From contig MPNC01000002.1 in NCBI GenBank assembly GCA_002238825.1, positions 487,180 to 551,179 of the forward strand: a stretch of 64,000 nt of DNA, written 5' to 3'. The stretch comes from SAR202 cluster bacterium bin87 (GTDB lineage: Bacteria; Chloroflexota; Dehalococcoidia; Lucifugimonadales; UBA3495). Under the pieces are notes generated by a model, which ran no database searches, was not told the origin of the DNA, and was given only the letters and a program-made list of their open reading frames with translations. Shown here one piece after another: positions 43,247 through 51,988 of the stretch (position 1 is the first letter of the stretch; every line of letters begins with the position of its first letter). The position numbers and the translations under genes were made by a program.

Positions 43247-44263
43247 CTACGCTCCTATCCGGTAAACCCGCACCGCGGTGTCGTGAAACGCCGCCGCGCG
43301 TTCCGAGGCAGAGTACCCCTGCGACAGCCGCTTGAAGGCGTTGTACATCACGTGGTACGAGAACGAGACCTTGTCCACCGGGAAGTTGCTCTCAAACATG
43401 CACTGATCCGGCCCGAACTGGTCCAGGCAATGCCGCATCCAGTCCCCCACGGAATCCGCGATTTCCTCGGACCCGACCGGCGTCTCCCGCGTGTGCCAGT
43501 CGAACCCGATGCGCGGCATCCCGATCCCGCCCAGCTTCATGATGATGTTCGGCTCGGCTCCCACCGCTTCGATCCCGCTGCGCCACTGCGGAATGACCTC
43601 GTCGTCCCGGCCGGCGAAGGGCCCGGTGCGCATCATCCCGCCGATGTGGTTGAGCACGATGGTGAGGTCGGGCACCTTGCGCGCAAACTCGGCCAACTCC
43701 GGCAACTGCGGGAAGTAGACCGACGTCTCCAGGATCAGGCCCATGTCCTGCAGGACCCGCGCACCGGCCAGATAGTCGTCGCGCTGCAGCAAGCCCTCAA
43801 CCTCGCGGTTCTCCACATCCGGATGCGGGTCCCAACCTACAGAGTGCCTGATCCCACGGAAGCGATTCGGGCTCGCCGCCTGCAACGCTTCCAGCACCGG
43901 CCGCACGCCGTCGCCCATCTTCAGGTCGGCCCGGCCGATGATCGCGGCGGCGGCCCGCCCTTCTCCGTACGCTCCCGTCGCGCTCTCATCCGCGATGCCC
44001 TGGACGAACTCAACCTCGCCCACGGGACGCATCTCTTCGGGCCCATCGGTGCGGTACTCGGAACGCGCCTCCACGAACACCGTGGACCGCACGTTGTGGC
44101 CGCTGTTGATGTCGGCCGCCAGGTCCGCCAGCAGGTATTGCTGGTAGTCCAACGGCTCCGGGCGCTGCACCCAGAAATGGTGGTGCGGGTCACAGATCGG
44201 GAGATCGGGTTCCAGTATCGGTTCCGTAGTCAGGGCCAGCCATTCGTTGCCACTCGGCGGCAT
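43247..44263 (-). CDS. Amidohydrolase 2 family protein
   Basis: 338 aa. The metal-binding DPHHHFW near residue 27 and the later VLNHIGGMM and SNFPVDK are the amidohydrolase 2 signatures of a TIM-barrel metal-dependent decarboxylase or lactonase (LigI, aminocarboxymuconate-type). Such enzymes act on carboxylated or lactone intermediates in aromatic breakdown. No close partner is obvious; epoxide hydrolase lies downstream. Confidence 0.88.
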   Translation of the reverse strand: MPPSGNEWLALTTEPILEPDLPICDPHHHFWVQRPEPLDYQQYLLADLAADINSGHNVRSTVFVEARSEYRTDGPEEMRPVGEVEFVQGIADESATGAYGEGRAAAAIIGRADLKMGDGVRPVLEALQAASPNRFRGIRHSVGWDPHPDVENREVEGLLQRDDYLAGARVLQDMGLILETSVYFPQLPELAEFARKVPDLTIVLNHIGGMMRTGPFAGRDDEVIPQWRSGIEAVGAEPNIIMKLGGIGMPRIGFDWHTRETPVGSEEIADSVGDWMRHCLDQFGPDQCMFESNFPVDKVSFSYHVMYNAFKRLSQGYSASERAAAFHDTAVRVYRIGA

Positions 44264-44469
44264 GATCGCACCTCCACGTTCGGGTTGCGGGCGCGTTTAC
44301 GTTCCGGGCGCGCTTGGGTTCAGGGATCGGTCAGGCGGATGATAACACGGCGCCAACTCGGCATCCGGCAGGGCAATCGCGTTTTCAACATATTGGATAC
44401 CAGGTTCTGGATCGTATCCGGGTAAGCCATAACGCGCAGACATCTCCGCGCCTCGAAGTCCCGGAAACC

Positions 44470-44708
44470 CCTCACGCGTACCCATTCTGTCATCACGCGT
44501 GCCCATTCTGCCTTCGCGTGTGCCCATCCTGTCATCGCGTGCGCCCATCCTGTCATCGCGAGGAGCGAAGCACGCTCATGGTGAGCTTGTCGAACCACGT
44601 GGCGATCTCGTTCCCGCAGTAGCGTTCCTTGCCCCAACGAGATTGCCACCCTCGCATCAAGTGCGGCGTCGCAATGACAGGTTTGCAGACACTGGGTACG
44701 CGTGAGCC
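44470..44708. repeat. Dispersed element, core type R1, with tandemly amplified left end
   Basis: Left end CTCACGCGTACCCATTCTGTC is repeated in about four 20-21 bp units (starting 44475, 44496, 44515 and 44536), then the R1 core TCATCGCGAGGAGCGAAGCA..., then the right end ACTGGGTACGCGTGAG. An unrelated CTCATGGTGAGCTTGTCGAACCACG lies inside. The 586-bp gap between the amidohydrolase and the propeller gene holds this and an R2 core (44748). Confidence 0.8.
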
Positions 44709-44747
44709 AGGAACCCTCCTGTTACTCAAAAAACCCGCGTCAAAATA

Positions 44748-44783
44748 TCCTGTCCATCCCGTTCATCCTGTTTATCCCGGTAA
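44748..44783. repeat. Dispersed repeat core type R2 fragment
   Basis: TCCTGTCCATCCCGTTCATCCTGTTTATCCCGGTAA-type sequence; same core as 38907-38950. Direct neighbour of the R1 element at 44470-44708. Confidence 0.6.
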
Positions 44784-44849
44784 CATTCACCGTTCACTGC
44801 CGCCAATTTCAACTCCGGCGCCACCGCTGATTAAGACGCAATTGCCCTG

Positions 44850-45845
44850 TCATTCGCTCGAGATCGCCAGCGCTCCCACCGCCACGGTACCCACCTCCAC
44901 CGGCAACGGCTCCCAGGTGACGCCGCGGTCGCCGCTGCGGTACAGCTTGCCGCCATCGGTCCCGCCGTACACCGTGCTCGGCTCCTCCGGATCCCATTCG
45001 AACGCCACCAGCATGTCCGCCGGATCCTCTCCCTGGCCAACGCCCTGCACCAGTTCCCAGTTCCGCCCCGCGTCGGTGGAGCGATACAGCTTGGGGTTGC
45101 CCCGCCGCGCGTTCTCCGAAACGGTGACCAGCACCAGGTCCGCGTCGTCGGGCGCGGCGGAGATGTGCAGCGCGTACCGGCGATCCAGCCCGTCGTTGAT
45201 CATCTCCCAGGTCTCTCCCCCGTCATCCGAGCGATACGGGGCCACCGCAGTTGCCACGTAGATTCGCTCGGCGCGATCTGCGCTCAGATTGACGCAATGG
45301 ATGTCGTCGTTCAGTCCCGACAACTGCTTCCAGCTCGACCCGCCGTCTCCGGACCGCACCATCCCGCCCACCTCGATGCCGGCATACAGTTGGTTCACTG
45401 AGCCCGGAGCCGCCCGCAGGTCACGCACGTGCGAATCCCGCGTCGGCGAGTGGAACCCCCATTCCGCCGCCTCGGGAACCGCGCGAAACGCGTCGAACTC
45501 GTCCCAGGTCACACCGCAGTCCGCGGAACGCCAGATCTCCGCCGGCTCGCTGCCGACATACACGGCATCGCCGTCGACCGGATGGGCCAGCACGCTATGG
45601 GCATAGTCGGTGGGATACGACCCTAGATGTTGCCAGGTGTTGCCGCCGTCATCCGTCCGGTACACCCCCGCTTCGTAGGCCGCCAGGTAGGCCCGGGATC
45701 GTGCCACCGGGCTTGCGCTGAGGCGCGCCGCCGCGTGAGCCAGTTGCGTAACCGGCCCTTGCGCCCAGGTCTTGCCGCCATCGGCGCTGGTGACGGCGCA
45801 TACTCCGTCGTGCATTCCCACGTAAATTCGCTTCGTTCCGGCCAT
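44850..45845 (-). CDS. Asp-box (BNR) seven-bladed beta-propeller protein
   Basis: 331 aa. Seven Asp-box motifs of the S-x-D-x-G-x-T-W type are visible: SADGGKTW, TDDGGNTW, SADCGVTW, SGDGGSSW, SDDGGETW, STDAGRNW and SGDRGVTW, matching a seven-bladed propeller. Such proteins occur as sialidase-like enzymes or photosystem assembly factors, but no catalytic residues can be named. No signal peptide. AAGGAGG precedes the ATG. Probably a conserved binding scaffold; function unknown. Confidence 0.85.
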   Translation of the reverse strand: MAGTKRIYVGMHDGVCAVTSADGGKTWAQGPVTQLAHAAARLSASPVARSRAYLAAYEAGVYRTDDGGNTWQHLGSYPTDYAHSVLAHPVDGDAVYVGSEPAEIWRSADCGVTWDEFDAFRAVPEAAEWGFHSPTRDSHVRDLRAAPGSVNQLYAGIEVGGMVRSGDGGSSWKQLSGLNDDIHCVNLSADRAERIYVATAVAPYRSDDGGETWEMINDGLDRRYALHISAAPDDADLVLVTVSENARRGNPKLYRSTDAGRNWELVQGVGQGEDPADMLVAFEWDPEEPSTVYGGTDGGKLYRSGDRGVTWEPLPVEVGTVAVGALAISSE

Positions 45846-46001
45846 CTTCGTCCTCCTTGCGCGGGAAATCGTTCCTTTCGATGGGCACGAATATACCAGA
45901 CACCAACCAGCGCCCGGCTATCCCACAGGTATGACAGCCGGCCATCCTCCCCCTTAGCGAGGCTGGTCCTGGGACCTGTCGGTTGTCATCAGGATCTTTC
46001 G

Positions 46002-46123
46002 GTTGTCATCGCGAAGAGCGCAGCGACGTGGCGATCTCGTTGCCCAAGAAACGCGGCTATTCCGGCCAGTTTGCCGCGCTTCGCTCGCAATGACGGTACG
46101 GGCGAACGAGGATACGCGTGAGG
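46002..46123. repeat. Dispersed element, core type R1, with one shared end
   Basis: Core GTCATCGCGAAGAGCGCAGCGACG mirrored by CGCTTCGCTCGCAATGAC, ending in the shared GATACGCGTGAGG. The left shared end is missing. Confidence 0.65.
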
Positions 46124-46131
46124 CCATTTCG

Positions 46132-46310
46132 CTCTCGCGTACCCTTTTTATCATTCACATCCATGAACCGGACCCCAACAACGCCAGGTCTCCGCTCTGC
46201 TGATGGCGCCATCCCGGGTCCGGTGTGTTTCCGGCAATCGTTCAAATCCTGTCGATCCTGTTTATCGATGTAAATTCGCTCCCGTCGTCGTCAAACTGGG
46301 TACGCGTGAG
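46132..46310. repeat. Dispersed element, core type R2, with shared ends
   Basis: Left end CTCTCGCGTACCCTTTTTA, inner arm ATTCACATCCATGAAC, then the 80-bp right half (46231-46310) that matches 20967-21046 at 79 of 80 positions, closing with AACTGGGTACGCGTGAG. Confidence 0.75.
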
Positions 46311-46341
46311 AGGCCGGGCCCTGGTAGCTGGCATCCGCCTC

Positions 46342-46371
46342 TTGACCAATATCGCACACTTGTTCTATAAT
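46342..46371 (+). promoter_or_regulatory. Promoter before a 600-bp stretch without a convincing gene
   Basis: TTGACC, 18-nt spacer, then perfect TATAAT at 46366-46371. Nothing downstream to 46979 has convincing coding character on either strand; short ORFs there (46461-46844, 46365-46610) look like noise. A non-coding RNA or a decayed gene is possible. Confidence 0.6.
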
Positions 46372-46979
46372 GGTCTCGTCAGGTAATTCCGGCGCCGCTT
46401 CGCGAGCCCCGCCGGTTCCGCCGCCAGGCCAGCGGCTTCGCCTAACCTACATCCGAATAGATGGGCGATACGGTTTCGGGTCGGCAACGGCCCCAGTCGG
46501 TTCTTCGCATCATGGTCGCCAGCGGCCGCTACCCGATCTACTCCCCGGGGTGGCCGCGTGTCGACCCGGCGCGTGTCACCTCCGCCCCGTGCCGTGCCGC
46601 GTCGGCTCATCAGCCGGCTGCCCGCGGGTCACGGAAGCTTGGGACTCAAAAACTATGCGCAAATACAGTGTTGGCCGTGCTCCGACACCGACCCGAAACC
46701 GCAAAGCCTGACCGCCAAATCCAAACCACCATCACAAAGTCCGAACCGCCAACCCAAGGAGAAACCCACCGCAACACCCCAGCCCGCCGGCAACCAGGCC
46801 TGCAATCTGAATCCCTCTACCGGGCCGCCCGCCTTCCCCAATGACGACTGAGACTTGGGATATGACTTGTCAGCCGGCGCGCCCAAATTGCGATGCCGCA
46901 TCCGGGATGCCACAATGTGCGCATCCTAGAACCCGGCTGCCCGGGACACAATCGTCCGGCCGCGCCAGGAGTGTTGACC

Positions 46980-47426
46980 ATGCCTCGCCCATTGACCACC
47001 CAGGAAACCCACGAGTTTCTGGACAGCAAGCCCGGCTGGATCGTGCTGACCACCATCGGGCCGGACGGCTTCCCGCACACCGTGCCCCTGGGTTACTTCC
47101 GGCTGGGCGACGAGATCCTGATGGGTGTGCGCGCTCACACGCTCAAACTGCGCAACATCGGCCACAACCCCAACGTCAGCCTGCTCCTGGAGACCGGAAG
47201 CACCATGCAGGACATCAAGGGCGTGATGGTGCAGGGCACGGCCACGGTCCACACCGAACCCGACGAGATACTCCACTACTCTAGGGAAGCAGCAAAGCGT
47301 CGCGGGGTAGCCGAGTCCGACCTGCCCACCGAGCCGCGCCCTGGCGCGGCGTACATCAGGGTAACCCCGGTCCGCATCCGCTCGTGGGACTACTCCGAGG
47401 ATCCGCCCCGCCGCGCAAGACGCTAG
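46980..47426 (+). CDS. Pyridoxamine 5'-phosphate oxidase-like / F420-dependent flavin-fold protein
   Basis: 148 aa from the ATG at 46980 with AGGAG 8 nt upstream. Split-barrel FMN-binding motifs: PGWIVLTTIGPDGFPHTVPL and EILMGVRAHTLKLRNIGHNP. These proteins bind FMN or F420 and act as oxidases or reductases on small molecules. The 1.1-kb gap upstream holds repeats, a promoter and no clear gene. The C-terminus is basic. Exact activity unknown. Confidence 0.85.
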   Translation: MPRPLTTQETHEFLDSKPGWIVLTTIGPDGFPHTVPLGYFRLGDEILMGVRAHTLKLRNIGHNPNVSLLLETGSTMQDIKGVMVQGTATVHTEPDEILHYSREAAKRRGVAESDLPTEPRPGAAYIRVTPVRIRSWDYSEDPPRRARR

Positions 47427-47544
47427 CCCCTCTGACCCGCTCAAGGTTCAGAGGGAACCATCACCGCCACCGCGAGCCCCCCAATCCCATCCGTCGGCCA
47501 ATCCGTCACCGCCAACGCAGCCCGGCAATCCCGTCCCCCGAACC

Positions 47545-47576
47545 TGTCATTGCGAGCGAAGCGTGGCAATCTCGTC
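47545..47576. repeat. Half copy of dispersed repeat type R1
   Basis: TGTCATTGCGAGCGAAGCGTGGCAATCTCGTC is the left arm of the R1 core with no mate, upstream of the small membrane-protein gene. Confidence 0.6.
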
Positions 47577-47694
47577 GGGGCCAGGGAGGCTTTCCTCCTG
47601 TGACATCATCGCGTCGCTGTCCGCCCCCGCCGAAAGGGGAATAACATACCTAACTACACAGATCAGTGATGTAATGCCTGATAAGGAGGAGACC

Positions 47695-47967
47695 ATGAGC
47701 CCATTGCGCATCGTCAAGAGCCTTTTCCTCAGACGGGGCGAGAAAATACCCTATCCCAGGCGGATGCTCATAGCCCTCGGGCTCGGCATCCTGAGCGTCA
47801 GCCTGGCGACAGTCGCTCCCCTCATGGTCGAGACCAGCAACTTCACCCGCCTGATACTCCTCGAGTTCACGCAGGCCGGCCTGTACGGAGCCGGAATCCT
47901 GTTGATCGTCATCGCCGTTTCCTACGTGATCGGTTTCAGGGCCGGTTGGCACAGAGCGCGCCACTAG
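47695..47967 (+). CDS. Small two-helix membrane protein, unknown function
   Basis: 90 aa from the ATG at 47695 (MSPLRIVKSLFLRRGEKIP), with AAGGAGG about 5 nt upstream; a start at 47674 lacks such a site. Two membrane helices: MLIALGLGILSVSLATVAPL and AGLYGAGILLIVIAVSYVIG. Basic ends suggest a simple topology. No family recognised. It is alone between a flavin-fold gene and the hyuB gene on the opposite strand. Confidence 0.65.
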   Translation: MSPLRIVKSLFLRRGEKIPYPRRMLIALGLGILSVSLATVAPLMVETSNFTRLILLEFTQAGLYGAGILLIVIAVSYVIGFRAGWHRARH

Positions 47968-48056
47968 GTGTCAGGCGAGGGTATTGCGCTGTTTACAGTT
48001 GGCTGTGTAGTTAGGCATATAAGTCCCGCCGAAAGGCCACGGCTCCTACCGCCAAA

Positions 48057-49919
48057 TCACCGCGGAATGTTCCGGTTGACCCACTCCAGTTCCTCCGCCG
48101 CGGAATCGAAGTAACCGAAGCGGTGGAACAGTCCGGTCTTGCCCCGGGCGTTCCGTATTTCTGCCCGTTTGGCGTCGGTGGCTACGGTGTCGACCACCAT
48201 GGCGCCTTCGTCGATCACCACGCCATAATCATCGCGGGCAGCCGGCAGCGACACAAAGCCGTCCTTCACGTCGTCCAGCACCAGCCCGGCCTCCCTTTCC
48301 AGGGGGTCGCCCCAGCCACCGCCGCCGGCCGTGCAGATGCGCACCAGGTCGCCGCGCTTCCAGTGGTTGTCGTCGGAGAACGCGCGGATCTCACGTTCTT
48401 CCGGCGTCCCGGGGTTGATCATCACCCGCGACAGTCCGCCCCCCTTGCCACCAGCCACGCCCCAGGCCGGGAACCGGTTGTTCTCCACCCGCAGCCCGAA
48501 GGTGCCCTCCGCCGACAGCAGCCGCACGTCCCGAATCACGCCGCACCCGCCCCGGTACTTGCCCGGTCCGCCCGAATCGGTGGCGATCGCGTACCGCTCT
48601 AGTCGCAGCGGGTACTCCATCTCCATGAACTCGCCCGGATAGTTCTCGTTGTGCCGCTGGTAAATGGCGTCCAGCCCGTCGCCGAACGGTCGCGCGCCGT
48701 GCCCCACCGCGATGCCGTCCGTGCATAGCAGCCAGTTCCCCGTCCCGTCCTCTTTCATCCGCCAGTAGGCGATCACGTAAACCGCCGGCGACGCCATGAC
48801 CTGGCCCTCGGAGGCCTGGGCGACCACCGCCCGCACCGCGCTCTTCAGCTTGGTGAAGGTGTGGGCGCGGCATCCCAACGCCGCCGGCCATTCCGGCCGC
48901 AGGATGCTGCCCTCCCTGAGCTGCACGTCGTCGATGCCGGCCAGCAGCCCGTGGTTCGCCAGCAGGGAGGTGTCGAACTGGTGGAAGTACTGCCCGAAGT
49001 AGGCCTTGAGCGCGCCGTCGCTGGCGATGAAATTGATCGAGCCATCGGCCTGGTCGTCGCTGTCCGTGGCGTCCAGCAGGATCTCATCACCTCTGCGGAT
49101 CAGCTTGATATGGAACGAGTGCCACTGCTCGCCGACCCCGGCGTGGTCCATGTAGTCCCGCACGGAATACTCACCCTCCGGGATCATCTCCAGCGTCTTG
49201 TCCCGCACCAGTCGCCCGGTGTCCGCTTGATCCTCGGCGATGGCCGCCAGCATCGTGTCCCGCCCGTAGCGTTCGAACATCTCCAGCAGCCGTTCCTGCG
49301 CGCGATTTGCCGCCGACATCAGCGCCCTGGAATCGCCCTCCAACAGGTCGGGATACCTGGAGTTCCGCAGGATGATGCGGTAGGCCTCGTCGTTCAGGTT
49401 GCCGGCATCGATGATTTTGATCGGCGGCACCAGCGTCCCGTCGTGGAAGATCTCCGTGTTCGCCGGCCCGATGCTGCCCGGCCGCGACCCGCCCAGATCC
49501 CAGAAATGCGCGAAGGAATGGCAGTAGGCCACCACCTCGCCGTGGAAGAATACCGGCGCGATGAACACCATGTCCGGCGTGTGGGTGATGCTGCCGTGGG
49601 AAAGGTACGGGTCGTTGTACCAGTACAGGTCGCCGGGCTGCATGGCATCCACCGGGTAGTAGTCCCACACGCAGCCCATAATGTCGCTGCCCATGGTGTC
49701 CCCGTAGATCTCCCGCCCCCCGGCGTCCAGGAAACTCACCGTGTAGTCCTTCTTCTCCCGGATGAACGCCGACATGGCGGTGCGCTCGATGATCAGCTCG
49801 CACTCCAGCCGGGCGGCCCGCAGCGACCCGCGAATCAGCTGCCGGGTCACCGGATTGACCGGTTGGCCGGGCTCACTCTCCGGGCCGTGCGCTTCGGGTC
49901 GGCTCTTGCTGATCGTCAT
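48057..49919 (-). CDS. hyuB: Hydantoinase B/oxoprolinase family protein
   Basis: 620 aa. ERTAMSAFIREKKDYTVSFLD at the N-terminus, DLYWYNDPYLSHGSITHTPD and GGCGVIRDVRLLS, RFPAWGVAGGKGG are the HyuB blocks. With HyuA this forms an ATP-dependent amide- or ring-opening complex (hydantoins, oxoproline or N-methylhydantoin). Its start is 2 nt after the HyuA stop. Substrate unknown; the M20 and PLP genes upstream suggest amino-acid derivative breakdown. Confidence 0.93.
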   Translation of the reverse strand: MTISKSRPEAHGPESEPGQPVNPVTRQLIRGSLRAARLECELIIERTAMSAFIREKKDYTVSFLDAGGREIYGDTMGSDIMGCVWDYYPVDAMQPGDLYWYNDPYLSHGSITHTPDMVFIAPVFFHGEVVAYCHSFAHFWDLGGSRPGSIGPANTEIFHDGTLVPPIKIIDAGNLNDEAYRIILRNSRYPDLLEGDSRALMSAANRAQERLLEMFERYGRDTMLAAIAEDQADTGRLVRDKTLEMIPEGEYSVRDYMDHAGVGEQWHSFHIKLIRRGDEILLDATDSDDQADGSINFIASDGALKAYFGQYFHQFDTSLLANHGLLAGIDDVQLREGSILRPEWPAALGCRAHTFTKLKSAVRAVVAQASEGQVMASPAVYVIAYWRMKEDGTGNWLLCTDGIAVGHGARPFGDGLDAIYQRHNENYPGEFMEMEYPLRLERYAIATDSGGPGKYRGGCGVIRDVRLLSAEGTFGLRVENNRFPAWGVAGGKGGGLSRVMINPGTPEEREIRAFSDDNHWKRGDLVRICTAGGGGWGDPLEREAGLVLDDVKDGFVSLPAARDDYGVVIDEGAMVVDTVATDAKRAEIRNARGKTGLFHRFGYFDSAAEELEWVNRNIPR

Positions 49920-49920
49920 C

Positions 49921-51981
49921 TCACTCTCCAGCGGCGCGCATGATGCAGTTGCCGTATTGGTCGATCCGGGATTCCCAACCCGGGTTGATCACCACCGTCG
50001 AGTCCATCCCTTCCAGGATGGCCGGCCCGCCGATGCCGTCGCCCGGGGACAATCGTTCCCTGCGGTAGATGGGGCACGGAACAAAGTCCTGTATCTCTTC
50101 GAAGTACACCCGCCGCTCGTCGACAACGGCGTCTGCCGCATCGCCGCCACCCGCCGGCAGCGTCGGCATCGCCACGTCGCCCAACTGCCCGGCAGCGGTC
50201 ACCCGCAGCGTCACGATTTCCACCGACTGGTCCAGCGAAAACCCGTAGAGCTGGGAGTGCCGTCGATGGAAATCTTCGATCATCCCTTCCAACCCGATCC
50301 GGTCAATCCGTGTGCCTTCGTAGGGAATGGTCAGTTCCGAACCCTGGTGCTCGTAGCGCAGGTCGGCCGACCACGACAGCATCCGGCCGGAGTTGGCGAC
50401 CCCTTCGGTTTCCAGCCACTGCTGCCCTTCCCTTTCGAGCCCGTCGAAAATTTCCGCCATGCCCCGCAGGTCGTAGTCCGGCGGCTGTTGCAAAGACGTC
50501 CTGGCGTAGTCGTTCTTGAACTCCGCCACCAGCAACCCGTACGCCGACGCGATCCCCGGATGTGGAGGCACCACCACCGTGGTCACGCCCAGCAGGTTCG
50601 CCACCTCGATGGCATGCATCGGCCCCGCGCCCCCATACGCCACCAGCGCGAATTCTCGCGGATCATAGCCGCGCTCCACGCTGATGTTGCGGATGGCGCC
50701 CACCATCGCGTTGTTGGCGATTTGCAGTACGCCGCTGGCCGCCGCCGCCACATCCATGCCCAACGGCGACGCCACCGCCTCGCGAATCGCATCGGCCGCA
50801 GCCTCCGTGTCCAGGGTCAACTGCCCGCCGGCGATGCTGGAACTGACCCGTCCCAGCACCAGGTTCGCGTCGGTGACGGTAGGGCGGTGCGATCCCCGGC
50901 CGTAGCACGCCGGACCCGGGTCCGCGCCGGCGCTGGCCGGTCCCACCGTCAGGCTGCCGTACGGGGAGACCTCAGCGATGCTGCCACCGCCGCAACCGAT
51001 AGTGGCGATGTCCAGCATGGGCAACTGCACCGGCCAGTCTCCCAGCCTGCCGTTCAGGGTCAGGCCCGGCAGCCGATCTTGCACCAATGATACGTCGGTG
51101 CTGGTGCCGCCCATGTCGAAGGATATGCAGTTGGCGACTCCGGTGGCCTCGGCGATCTGCAGCGTGGCCATCACGCCGGCCGCCGGCCCGGACAGCGCCG
51201 TATACACCGGCTGCTCGACTGCGGTGTCGGCGCCGATGATGCCGCCGTTGGATTTCATGATCGACAGCGACGCCCCGCTTCCGAACGCCCGCAGCGAACT
51301 CTGCAGGTTTTCGATGTAGGTGCTCACGCGAGGAGTTACGTAGGCGTTCAGCACGGTGGTGATGGCGCGCTCGTACTCCCGGTACACCGGCAGGACTTCC
51401 GAGGACAGCGAAACCGCCACTTCCGGAAGCTCTTCGCGCAGGATCTCCCGCGCCCGTCGCTCGTGGGACGGGTTGGCGTAGGAATGGAGAAAAGCGACGG
51501 CTATCGCCGCCACGCCCTCGCGCGCGAAATGCCCGGCCGCCCGGCGCACTGCTGCCTCGTCCAAAGGCTCCAGGATTTGACCATCGAAAGCCGTGCGCTC
51601 CGACACCTCGAGGCAATCCCGAGGGCGTACCGGGCGCTGCGGTTTCACCCAGGAGTTGGGGTTGGCCAGGCGGGGTGTGCCGTGCCGCGCGATTTCCAGT
51701 ACATACCGAAACCCCTCGGTCACCAGCAGTCCAACCGGGGCGCCCCGGTTTTCCAGCACCGAGTTGGTGGCAATGGTCGTGCCGTGAAAGATATGGCCCA
51801 CGTCGCGCGCGTCCACGCCGTTGGTCGCCAGGATTTCCGACAACCCCGTCATGAACCCCACCGACGGGTCGCTGGGTGTGGATGGGGTCTTGTGGACCCA
51901 CTGGGAGTTGGACGCCGTGTCACACAAAACGATGTCGGTGAACGTGCCACCGACATCAACGGCTACTGAGTAGGAGGGCAT
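49921..51981 (-). CDS. hyuA: Hydantoinase A/oxoprolinase family protein
   Basis: 686 aa from the ATG at 51981 (MPSYSVAVDVGGTFTDIVL); an earlier TTG start is inside the upstream gene. Actin-like ATPase fold: DVGGTFTDIV and FDMGGTSTDVS are the phosphate loops. HyuA phosphorylates or activates the substrate for HyuB. Together they open cyclic amides. The start is 7 nt after the stop of the SelA-like gene, so transcription is coupled. Confidence 0.93.
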   Translation of the reverse strand: MPSYSVAVDVGGTFTDIVLCDTASNSQWVHKTPSTPSDPSVGFMTGLSEILATNGVDARDVGHIFHGTTIATNSVLENRGAPVGLLVTEGFRYVLEIARHGTPRLANPNSWVKPQRPVRPRDCLEVSERTAFDGQILEPLDEAAVRRAAGHFAREGVAAIAVAFLHSYANPSHERRAREILREELPEVAVSLSSEVLPVYREYERAITTVLNAYVTPRVSTYIENLQSSLRAFGSGASLSIMKSNGGIIGADTAVEQPVYTALSGPAAGVMATLQIAEATGVANCISFDMGGTSTDVSLVQDRLPGLTLNGRLGDWPVQLPMLDIATIGCGGGSIAEVSPYGSLTVGPASAGADPGPACYGRGSHRPTVTDANLVLGRVSSSIAGGQLTLDTEAAADAIREAVASPLGMDVAAAASGVLQIANNAMVGAIRNISVERGYDPREFALVAYGGAGPMHAIEVANLLGVTTVVVPPHPGIASAYGLLVAEFKNDYARTSLQQPPDYDLRGMAEIFDGLEREGQQWLETEGVANSGRMLSWSADLRYEHQGSELTIPYEGTRIDRIGLEGMIEDFHRRHSQLYGFSLDQSVEIVTLRVTAAGQLGDVAMPTLPAGGGDAADAVVDERRVYFEEIQDFVPCPIYRRERLSPGDGIGGPAILEGMDSTVVINPGWESRIDQYGNCIMRAAGE

Positions 51982-51988
51982 GATCCGC

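Noticed and set aside
44297-44548. 83-aa repetitive ORF on the minus strand
   Set aside because: Its peptide repeats (GTRDDRMGTREG) arise from the tandem 21-bp units of a dispersed repeat.
44475-44556. Possible CRISPR array
   Set aside because: Units of 19-21 bp follow one another directly with no spacers, and they belong to the end of a dispersed element.
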